This document shows positions 8,354 through 13,798 of a stretch of DNA of 13,874 bases, piece after piece. The stretch's first letter is position 1. Every line of letters begins with the position of its first letter. Under the pieces are notes generated by a model, which saw only the letters and a program-made list of their open reading frames with translations, ran no database searches and had not been told where the DNA came from. Source of the stretch: Pseudomonadota bacterium (GTDB taxonomy: Bacteria; Pseudomonadota; Alphaproteobacteria; Caulobacterales; Caulobacteraceae). The stretch lies in the NCBI GenBank assembly GCA_023428785.1, contig JAEYWU010000087.1, positions 1 to 13,874 of the forward strand. The letters are read 5' to 3'. Made by a program: the position numbers and the translations under genes.

Positions 8354-8721
8354 TCCGCGCCCCCCTCGGCGTGATCCACCCACGGGAGAAACTCGACGCG
8401 ACTGATCAGGCAGGACCGCAACTGATAGATCGCCACCACCTCGCCGGCGAACCCGTCGCCGTGCAGGACTTCCTCGTCGATCACATAGTCACCCGAGACG
8501 ATGCGATTGCCGATCTCGAGATGGGTCCCGGCCGGCATCTCGAGGAAGGCGTTCTCGTAGTGCATCCGGATGGCCTCGCGGCCCTCCAGCGTGTCGTCCT
8601 CGCCCGGCCCCATCACGATGACCGCGTCCGGAGCATAGAATTCGGCGAACGCCGCCGCGTCGCGTGCGCGCCACGCGACGATTTGGGCGTCCACCACTTC
8701 CATGGCCAGGCAGTCGAACAT
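8350..8721 (-). CDS. NTF2/SnoaL-like small soluble protein
   Basis: The 123-residue product looks like a small cone-shaped NTF2-superfamily domain. An N-terminal helix (about 9-28, VDAQIVAWRARDAAAFAEFY) is followed by the typical APDAVIVMGP strand. A helix follows with GREAIRMHYENAF (about 47-59), and then alternating strands (THLEIGNRIVSGDYVIDEEV, EVVAIYQLRSCLISRVEFL). There is no signal peptide or membrane segment, so it is cytoplasmic. The fold is seen in ketosteroid isomerase-like enzymes and in many binding or scaffold proteins, so no reaction can be assigned. The ATG at 8721 overlaps the nuoD stop as TGATG, with GAGG upstream. Met7 is an alternative start without a ribosome site. The stop overlaps the 134-aa gene. 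Its position suggests a complex I assembly or accessory role. Confidence 0.82.
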   Translation of the reverse strand: MFDCLAMEVVDAQIVAWRARDAAAFAEFYAPDAVIVMGPGEDDTLEGREAIRMHYENAFLEMPAGTHLEIGNRIVSGDYVIDEEVLHGDGFAGEVVAIYQLRSCLISRVEFLPWVDHAEGGAE

Positions 8722-9926
8722 CAGCGGTCGACCTCGCCGAACACGATGTCGAGCGAGCCCAGGATGGCGGACACGTCGGCCAGCAGGTGGCCGCGGTTCA
8801 TCCAGTCCATGGCCTGCAGGTGTTTGAAGCCCGGCGCCACGATCTTGCAGCGGTACGGCTTGTTGGTGCCGTCCGAGACAACATAGACGCCGAACTCGCC
8901 CTTGGGCGCTTCCACGGCCGCATAGACCTCGCCCGGAGGCGTGCGGAAGCCCTCGGTGTAGAGCTTGAAGTGGTGGATCAGCGCTTCCATCGAACGCTTC
9001 ATCTCACCCCGGCGCGGCGGCGTGACCTTGTGGTCCACGGCCAGCACCGGTCCCGGATTAGTTCTCAGCCGATCAATGCACTGACGCATGATCTTGAGAG
9101 ATTCTTTCATCTCTTCCACGCGGCAGAGATAGCGGTCCCAGCAGTCGCCGTTCTTGCCGACCGGGACTTCGAAATCCAGCTCGGCGTAGCACTCGTAGGG
9201 CTGCGACTTGCGCAGGTCCCAGGCGATGTCCGAGCCGCGCAGCATCACGCCCGAGAAGCCCCAGGCCAGCGCCTGCTCCTTGGACACCACGCCGATGTCG
9301 ACGTTGCGCTGCTTGAAGATGCGGTTCTCGGTGACCAGCAGCTCGATGTCCGCCAGGGCCGCCGGGAACTCCTTGGTCCAGCGCTCGATGTCGTCGATCA
9401 GCTCGGGCGGCAGGTCCTGGTGGACACCGCCAGGACGGAAGTAGTTGGCGTGCAAGCGAGCGCCGCAGGCGCGCTCGTAGAACACCATAAGCTTCTCGCG
9501 TTCCTCGAAGCCCCACAGCGGCGGCGTCAAAGCGCCGACGTCCATGGCCTGTGTGGTGATGTTCAGCAGGTGGTTCAGGACCCGACCGATTTCCGAATAG
9601 AGCACCCGGATGAGCTGGCCACGGTACGGCACTTCCAGCCCAAGCAGCCGCTCGATAGCCAGGCAGAAGGCGTGTTCCTGGTTCATCGGCGCCACGTAGT
9701 CGAGGCGGTCGAAGTACGGGATGTTCTGGAGGTAGGTGCGGGCCTCCATCAGCTTCTCGGTGCCGCGATGCAGCAGGCCGATGTGCGGATCGACGCGCTC
9801 GACGATCTCACCGTCCAGCTCCAGAACCAGACGCAGCACGCCGTGCGCGGCCGGGTGTTGCGGGCCGAAATTGATGGTGAACTTGCGGTCTTCGTCGAGC
9901 GAAGCGGGCTTCAGATCGTCGGCCAT
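8721..9926 (-). CDS. nuoD: NADH-quinone oxidoreductase subunit D (49-kDa/NDUFS2 homologue)
   Basis: Subunit that forms the quinone-reduction site together with NuoB. The 401 residues lie in the normal range for a separate NuoD (not fused to NuoC as in E. coli). The conserved quinone-site loop FGPQHPAAHG is at residues 20-29, and Tyr77 in FDRLDYVAPM corresponds to the tyrosine that contacts the quinone head group. Further family segments are HIGLLHRGTEKL (48-59), GSDIAWDLRK (231-240) and the C-terminal SLDIVFGEVDR. The start MADDLKPAS at 9926 overlaps the stop of the 135-aa gene as TAATG, with GGAG eight bases upstream. An open extension to 10037 lies inside that gene and is not conserved. A short stretch near residues 275-292 uses AT-rich codons. 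Confidence 0.98.
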   Translation of the reverse strand: MADDLKPASLDEDRKFTINFGPQHPAAHGVLRLVLELDGEIVERVDPHIGLLHRGTEKLMEARTYLQNIPYFDRLDYVAPMNQEHAFCLAIERLLGLEVPYRGQLIRVLYSEIGRVLNHLLNITTQAMDVGALTPPLWGFEEREKLMVFYERACGARLHANYFRPGGVHQDLPPELIDDIERWTKEFPAALADIELLVTENRIFKQRNVDIGVVSKEQALAWGFSGVMLRGSDIAWDLRKSQPYECYAELDFEVPVGKNGDCWDRYLCRVEEMKESLKIMRQCIDRLRTNPGPVLAVDHKVTPPRRGEMKRSMEALIHHFKLYTEGFRTPPGEVYAAVEAPKGEFGVYVVSDGTNKPYRCKIVAPGFKHLQAMDWMNRGHLLADVSAILGSLDIVFGEVDR

Positions 9927-10333
9927 TACTCGGCTCCCTCGCCGCGTGCGCCCTCGCGCCGGCTGAAGGCGACCAGCACGCCCAGCGCCAGGGTCAGGAG
10001 CCCCATGCCGGACACGGCCGCCGTAGAGATGCGCCATTCATTCGTCAGCACCGCCTGGGCGAGCGGGGTCGACAGCAGGATGGCCGAGGCGCCCAGGAGC
10101 GCGCTCTGCAGTTCGGACGCCGTCAGGCGGCGGATGCCCGCGCCCACGGCAAGACAGACCACCGCGATCATGATCGCGATGCCCAGGGTCTGGGTGTCCT
10201 CGGCCGGCAGCACCGGTGCGCGGGTGAACCAGCCGGTCAGGCGGGCTCCGAGGATGAACAGAAAGGCGGTCGAAAAGGTCACCAGGAAGAACGAGGCCGC
10301 CGATCGAAACGCCGTGGTCGCCATGTCCATCAT
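9926..10333 (-). CDS. 135-residue membrane protein of unknown function
   Basis: The product has about four hydrophobic segments: 12-32 (AASFFLVTFSTAFLFILGA), 49-66 (LGIAIMIAVVCLAVGAGI), 75-93 (SALLGASAILLSTPLAQA) and 103-124 (AVSGMGLLTLALGVLVAF). It ends in a short charged tail (SRREGARGEGAE). No family is recognised. The ATG at 10333 overlaps the nuoC stop as ATGA. Two further ATG codons (10330, 10324) follow within four codons, so the exact start is uncertain by up to three residues. The stop overlaps nuoD. The gene sits between nuoC and nuoD, the two genes fused into one in E. coli, so the insertion itself is informative about operon history. Confidence 0.83.
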   Translation of the reverse strand: MMDMATTAFRSAASFFLVTFSTAFLFILGARLTGWFTRAPVLPAEDTQTLGIAIMIAVVCLAVGAGIRRLTASELQSALLGASAILLSTPLAQAVLTNEWRISTAAVSGMGLLTLALGVLVAFSRREGARGEGAE

Positions 10334-10956
10334 CCCCCGGCCTTCTCGTCCCCGGGCAGAACCCCGGACCACCTGGCGTACTCGGCCCCTTCCCAGGGCG
10401 AGAGGAAATCGAAGTTGCGGAACTCCTGGGCCAGCTTGACGGGCTCATAGACCACCCGCTTCTGCTCTTCGTCGTAACGGACCTCGACATAGCCCGTCAT
10501 CGGGAAGTCCTTGCGCAGCGGATAGCCCTCGAACCCGTAGTCCGTGAGCAGGCGGCGCAGGTCCGTGTGGCCCGAGAAATACATGCCGTACATGTCGAAC
10601 GCCTCGCGCTCGAACCATTCGGCGCTCGGATAGACCGGCATGGCGGTCGGCACCGGGGCGCTCTCGTCCGTCGAGACCTTGACGCGGATCCGTTCGTTCC
10701 TGGTCAGGCTGATCAGGTGATAGACCACGTCGAAACGCTCGGCGCGTTCCGGATAGTCGACGCCGCATAGATCGACCAACTGCTGGAAGCCCAGCTGATC
10801 GCGCAGCGTCGTCAGCACGCCGACGATCTCGTCGCGCTTGACCGTCAGCGTGACCTCGCCGAACGCGACCTTGGTCGCCAGCACGGCCTTGCCGCACGCC
10901 TTCTTGGCCGCCTTCTCCAGCGCAGCCATGGCCTTGGGAGTGCCTTCACCGCTCAT
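10330..10956 (-). CDS. nuoC: NADH-quinone oxidoreductase subunit C (30-kDa/NDUFS3 homologue)
   Basis: Peripheral-arm subunit without cofactors that packs against NuoD. The 208 residues contain the core domain from about 30 to 165. The family signature, in the form WFEREAFDMYGMYFSGHTDLRRLLTD, covers residues 114-139, followed by GYPLRKDFP (144-152). The C-terminal segment EFRNFDFLSPWEG (178-190) is typical of alphaproteobacterial and mitochondrial members. The N-terminal region of about 28 residues is Ala/Lys-rich and poorly conserved. The start MSGEGTPK at 10956 overlaps the nuoB stop as ATGA. An upstream extension to 11037 lies inside nuoB and was discarded. The ribosome site is weak (GGGGA at about 12 bases), so coupling to nuoB probably drives translation. 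Confidence 0.97.
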   Translation of the reverse strand: MSGEGTPKAMAALEKAAKKACGKAVLATKVAFGEVTLTVKRDEIVGVLTTLRDQLGFQQLVDLCGVDYPERAERFDVVYHLISLTRNERIRVKVSTDESAPVPTAMPVYPSAEWFEREAFDMYGMYFSGHTDLRRLLTDYGFEGYPLRKDFPMTGYVEVRYDEEQKRVVYEPVKLAQEFRNFDFLSPWEGAEYARWSGVLPGDEKAGG

Positions 10957-11513
10957 CGTGCGATCGTCCCCGTCCGCCGGATCTTCTTCTGCAACTGCAG
11001 CAGCCCGTACAGCAGCGCCTCCGCCGTCGGCGGGCACCCCGGGACATAGACATCCACAGGCACAACGCGGTCACAGCCACGAACTACACTATAACTATAG
11101 TGATAATATCCGCCGCCATTGGCGCAGGAGCCCATCGAAAGCACGTAACGCGGATCAGGCATCTGGTCGTATACTTTACGAAGCGCCGGGGCCATCTTGT
11201 TAGTCAGAGTGCCAGCCACGATCATCAGGTCGGACTGGCGTGGGCTGGCGCGCGGAGCCATGCCGAAGCGCTCCATGTCGAAGCGCGGCATCGACGCCTG
11301 CATCATCTCGACCGCGCAGCAGGCGAGGCCAAACGTCATCCACATCAGCGAGCCGGTGCGAGCCCAGGTGATAACGTCGTCCAGCGGCGCCGTCACATAG
11401 CCCTTCTCGCCCAGCTCATAATTGACCGCCTCGAAGAAGCGGTCGTGCACCTTGGGATCATAGCCCTCGACGGTCGAACGCGCCGCCGAACCGGCCGGAA
11501 CGATCACTCCCAT
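10953..11513 (-). CDS. nuoB: NADH-quinone oxidoreductase subunit B (PSST/NDUFS7 homologue)
   Basis: Subunit carrying the terminal cluster N2, which reduces quinone. The 186 residues include all four ligands: the tandem Cys65-Cys66 in GLACCAVEMM, Cys130 in SMGSCANGGG, and Cys160 in VPGCPPTAEA. The core is nearly identical to what is expected for alphaproteobacteria. The ATG at 11513 follows AAGGGAG and gives the conserved MGVIVP start, overlapping the end of nuoA by ten bases. A GTG at 11534 would add seven residues (MEEGSLG) and looks like read-through of the ribosome site. Codons for about residues 100-157 are unusually AT-ended (ACT, CGT, GTA, TAT, AGT) and include a perfect palindrome. The amino acids there are fully conserved, so the protein is probably intact. 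Confidence 0.98.
   Translation of the reverse strand: MGVIVPAGSAARSTVEGYDPKVHDRFFEAVNYELGEKGYVTAPLDDVITWARTGSLMWMTFGLACCAVEMMQASMPRFDMERFGMAPRASPRQSDLMIVAGTLTNKMAPALRKVYDQMPDPRYVLSMGSCANGGGYYHYSYSVVRGCDRVVPVDVYVPGCPPTAEALLYGLLQLQKKIRRTGTIAR
11087..11102. repeat. perfect 16-bp palindrome inside nuoB
   Basis: The bases CACTATA-AC-TATAGTG form a perfect inverted repeat with a two-base centre. It lies in the codons for the Tyr-Ser-Tyr-Ser stretch of NuoB, within a wider AT-rich patch of a GC-rich gene. The stem is AT-rich, so as RNA it would be only a modest hairpin with a very tight loop. As DNA it has the symmetry of a dimer-binding site. No function can be assigned. Chance cannot be excluded, because repeating TAT and AGT codons tend to generate such symmetry. 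Confidence 0.6.
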
Positions 11514-11881
11514 TCCAAGGCTCCCTTCTTCCACTCATAGAGGAACCCGACGGTCAGAACGCCGAGAAACACCATCATCGACCAGAAGGCGAACACCATC
11601 TCCGGACGGGCCAGGTCCGTCAGGGTCACCGCCCACGGGAACAAGAAGGCCACTTCGAGGTCGAAGATGATGAAGAGGATCGACACCAGATAGAACCGGA
11701 CGTCGAACTTCATGCGCGCATCGTCGAAGGCGTTGAAGCCGCACTCGTACGCCGAGAGCTTTTCAACGTCCGGATTCTTGGGAGCCAGCACCAGCGCGGC
11801 GACGATGAAGCCGAGGCCGAGCACGGCCGCGATCCCCATGAAGATCAGGATCGGCAGATATTCGAGCAGAAATTCGTTCAT
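11504..11881 (-). CDS. nuoA: NADH-quinone oxidoreductase subunit A (ND3 homologue)
   Basis: First gene of the operon. It encodes a small membrane subunit at the junction of the complex I arms. The 125 residues form three helices at about 7-33, 62-84 and 95-115. The loop between helices one and two carries the conserved KLSAYECGFN with Cys47, equivalent to the ND3 cysteine whose exposure marks the deactive state in mitochondria. Helix two holds FDLEVAFLFPW with Asp74 and Glu76, part of the proton path. The ATG at 11881 gives the expected N-terminus. The sequence directly upstream has only a weak GGA-type ribosome site. The final codons overlap the start of nuoB. Confidence 0.97.
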   Translation of the reverse strand: MNEFLLEYLPILIFMGIAAVLGLGFIVAALVLAPKNPDVEKLSAYECGFNAFDDARMKFDVRFYLVSILFIIFDLEVAFLFPWAVTLTDLARPEMVFAFWSMMVFLGVLTVGFLYEWKKGALEWE

Positions 11882-11925
11882 GCGAAAGGGTCCGTGCGGC
11901 CGGGGACGCCGCGGATTCGGCGCTT

Positions 11926-11952
11926 CTTAGACCGAACCCCCGGCCCGTTCAA
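11926..11952 (-). promoter_or_regulatory. weak promoter candidate for the nuo operon
   Basis: On the minus strand TTGAAC (11952-11947) and TCTAAG (11931-11926) are separated by 15 bases. The -35 word is close to the alphaproteobacterial TTGAC type, while the -10 is only a partial match. Transcription would begin near 11919 and give a leader of about 38 bases before nuoA. It is the best candidate I see, but other starts further upstream are possible. Confidence 0.3.
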
Positions 11953-11976
11953 ACCCAACCAAGCAAAGGATTTTGT

Positions 11977-12010
11977 TGCGACTCGTTCGCACCGATATGC
12001 GAGGGTTCGC
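11977..12010. repeat. two tandem TGCGA...TTCGC inverted repeats, possible operator
   Basis: The first unit is TGCGA-CTCG-TTCGC at 11977-11990 and the second is TGCGA-GGG-TTCGC at 11998-12010. Their left halves start exactly 21 bases apart, two turns of the helix. Each unit is an imperfect dyad (GCGA/TCGC), as expected for sites bound by dimeric regulators. They lie upstream of the proposed nuo promoter and upstream of the transporter start. No known regulator site is recognised. The units are short, so confidence in a function is modest. Confidence 0.4.
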
Positions 12011-12071
12011 TTGTCCCGGGAACAATCGTGCTGCCATATGGCTAGATTAATCTCACAAGGGAACCGACAGG

Positions 12072-13709
12072 ATGAGTATTGGGAACAGGATTCTGAACGG
12101 CATTGAGCGCGCTGGAAATCGCCTGCCTGACCCAGTCTTTATTTTCATTTGGCTGATCCTCGGCCTCATGGCCTTCAGTGTATTCGCGTCGCTACAAGGA
12201 TGGCAGACCGTCAATCCCGTCACCGGCGACGTTATTGTCGCCCAGAGCCTCTTCTCCGGAGATAATCTCAGACGCCTCTTCGAAGAGATGCCACGCACGC
12301 TCACAGGCTTCGCGCCACTCGGCTATGTGCTGGTCGTGATGCTCGGGGCTGGCGTCGCTGAACGGACCGGCCTGTTCACTTCGGCGATGAAGGCCAGTGT
12401 CAGCCGCGCGCCGCGCGCCCTACTAACGCCGATCGTCATCTTCGTGGCGATTGTGGCCAACCATGCAGCCGACGCGGCCTATGTCGTACTGATCCCGTTG
12501 GCGGCCGCGCTGTACGCCGCCGCCGGCCGTCACCCAGTCGCGGGGATCGCGGCAGGATTCGCCGGCGTTTCGGGGGGCTTTTCGGCCAACATCTTCCCCG
12601 GCCAGCTAGATGCGCTCCTTCTGGGCATCACCGAACCGGCCGCCCAGCTCATCGACCCGTCCTTTTCCGTCAACATTGCAGGCAACTGGTGGTTCATCGC
12701 CTCGATGACCCTGCTGTTTGTCCCCGTAGGCTGGTGGGTCACCGACAAGATCGTCGAACCGCGCCTGGGAATCTGGACGCCCATCGCCGGCGCCCCGATC
12801 GAAGACGCCGAGAAGCCGCTCGAGAGGAAGGAGCGCTCTGGGCTCGTCTGCGCCGGTCTGGCCGCCCTGGCTGTCATCGGCCTGTTCGCCTGGCTCGCTC
12901 TCTCACCCAATGCCCCCCTGATCGATGCAGAGGCGGACACCGCCGCCGGACGGCTTCAGCCATTCTATCATTCGCTGGTGGCGGGCTTCTTTCTGCTCTT
13001 CCTGCTGGCCGGCGCCGCCTACGGCATCGCAGCCCGGACGGTGAAGTCACACCGCGACCTGGTGCGCATGACTGCCCAGGCGATGGCCGACATGGGCCCC
13101 TACATCGTGCTGGCCTTCGTCGCGGCCCACTTCGTGGCGATGTTCAACTGGTCGGGCCTCGGCCCCATCATGGCCGTGGCCGGCGCCGAACAGATCAGGG
13201 CGTTGTCCGGCATCGAGGCCGGTTCGGCCGAATCGATCGGCCCCATGCAGCTCTTCGTCCTGCTGATGCTGATCGTCTTCGTGACGGCGGCCATCAACAT
13301 CTTCGTTGGATCGGCATCAGCCAAATGGGCCTTCTTGGCTCCGATCCTGGTGCCCATGCTGATGCTGGTGGGCGTGAGCCCCTACATGACCACGGCCGCC
13401 TACCGGATGGGCGATTCCATCACCAACATCATCACACCACTGATGGTCTATTTCCCGCTGATCCTGACGTTCGCCCAGCGCTGGGTGAAGGAGTTCGGCC
13501 TCGGCAGCCTGATGGCGGTGATGCTCCCCTACTCGGTCGCCTTCTCGGTGTTCGGTGTCATCATGACCGGGGCCTGGGCCGCTTTCCAACTACCGCTGGG
13601 GCCTGGCGAATCCGTTCGCTACGAAGCGCCGGCGCCCGCCGAAGCCGCGGCTCCGGCTGCGCTGGAGGGCCCTTCGGCTCCGGTCGAAACACCAACCCCC
13701 GGTCGCTGA
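12072..13709 (+). CDS. AbgT-family transporter (p-aminobenzoyl-glutamate transporter/MtrF-YdaH type)
   Basis: Inner-membrane transporter of 545 residues with many hydrophobic helices. The family hallmarks are GVSGGFSANIFPGQLDALLL (165-184) and GSASAKWAFLAPILVPM (413-429), with AAYRMGDSITNIITPL (442-457) further on. Ser416, Trp419, Pro437, Arg445 and Asp448, plus Asp180, match positions that I recall as important in MtrF and YdaH. The family takes up p-aminobenzoyl-glutamate or exports antimetabolites such as sulfonamides, and the substrate here cannot be told from sequence. The last 35 residues are an Ala/Pro/Glu-rich tail (APAPAEAAAPAALEGPSAPV), probably disordered. The first 100 bases use more AT-ended codons than the rest. 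The gene is divergent from nuoA and seems to stand alone. No abgA/abgB hydrolase gene is nearby. Confidence 0.93.
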   Translation: MSIGNRILNGIERAGNRLPDPVFIFIWLILGLMAFSVFASLQGWQTVNPVTGDVIVAQSLFSGDNLRRLFEEMPRTLTGFAPLGYVLVVMLGAGVAERTGLFTSAMKASVSRAPRALLTPIVIFVAIVANHAADAAYVVLIPLAAALYAAAGRHPVAGIAAGFAGVSGGFSANIFPGQLDALLLGITEPAAQLIDPSFSVNIAGNWWFIASMTLLFVPVGWWVTDKIVEPRLGIWTPIAGAPIEDAEKPLERKERSGLVCAGLAALAVIGLFAWLALSPNAPLIDAEADTAAGRLQPFYHSLVAGFFLLFLLAGAAYGIAARTVKSHRDLVRMTAQAMADMGPYIVLAFVAAHFVAMFNWSGLGPIMAVAGAEQIRALSGIEAGSAESIGPMQLFVLLMLIVFVTAAINIFVGSASAKWAFLAPILVPMLMLVGVSPYMTTAAYRMGDSITNIITPLMVYFPLILTFAQRWVKEFGLGSLMAVMLPYSVAFSVFGVIMTGAWAAFQLPLGPGESVRYEAPAPAEAAAPAALEGPSAPVETPTPGR

Positions 13710-13731
13710 GAAAGAAGTACCGATCGGCCGC

Positions 13732-13759
13732 TTGACGTCAGCATCGTGGCCGCCTAAAC
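13732..13759 (+). promoter_or_regulatory. promoter candidate for tRNA-Asp
   Basis: A TTGACG at 13732-13737 is followed after 15 bases by CCTAAAC at 13753-13759. The -35 word is an excellent match to the alphaproteobacterial housekeeping consensus. The -10 is partial but has the TAAAC core. Transcription would start near 13766, about 33 bases before the tRNA. Confidence 0.5.
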
Positions 13760-13771
13760 GACGCGCCTTCG

Positions 13772-13786
13772 CCGGGGCCGCCCCGG
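13772..13786 (+). other. GC-rich hairpin between the transporter and tRNA-Asp
   Basis: CCGGGG-CCG-CCCCGG forms a six-pair stem with a three-base loop, 63 bases after the transporter stop and 12 bases before the tRNA. No T run follows, so it is a poor Rho-independent terminator. It may sit in the 5' leader of the tRNA precursor or reduce read-through from the transporter gene. Confidence 0.45.
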
Positions 13787-13798
13787 TGAGGGATGCAC

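Larger units (their letters stand above)
11882..12071. promoter_or_regulatory. divergent regulatory region between nuoA and the AbgT-family gene
   Basis: These 190 bases must hold promoters for both directions. For the transporter, GCTAGATT at 12041-12048 matches seven of eight positions of the Caulobacter sigma-73 -10 consensus GCTANAWC as I recall it. There is no good -35 box at the right distance: TTGTCC at 12011 is too far from it, though it could pair with CATATG at 12035. An AGGGA about nine bases before the ATG at 12072 can serve as its ribosome site. Two GANTC sites occur, at 11914-11918 and 11980-11984. If the organism has CcrM, methylation could affect expression. The half near the transporter is clearly more AT-rich than the surrounding genes. 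Confidence 0.6.

Noticed and set aside
8721..10037. N-terminally extended nuoD frame
   Set aside because: The extra 37 residues are Arg/Gly-rich, lie within the 135-aa gene and are not typical of NuoD. MADDLKPAS at 9926 has a ribosome site and a TAATG overlap.
11934..12008. Several GTTC/GAAC words in the divergent region, considered as a LexA (SOS) box
   Set aside because: Alphaproteobacterial LexA sites need GTTC-N7-GTTC as a direct repeat. The spacings here are 38 and 20 bases, and the GAAC-N9-GTTC at 11934-11950 is an inverted repeat with the wrong spacing.
12046..12052. TTAA near 12047, considered as half of a CtrA site (TTAA-N7-TTAA)
   Set aside because: No second TTAA lies at the required distance, so only an unremarkable half-site remains.
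12689..13735. 348-codon plus-strand frame overlapping the AbgT-family gene in another frame
   Set aside because: Arg/Gly/His-rich shadow translation. The AbgT frame has conserved family motifs across the same bases.
13772..13786. Hairpin considered as the Rho-independent terminator of the transporter gene
   Set aside because: No T tract follows the stem, and it lies downstream of the likely tRNA promoter, so it is more probably part of the tRNA leader.
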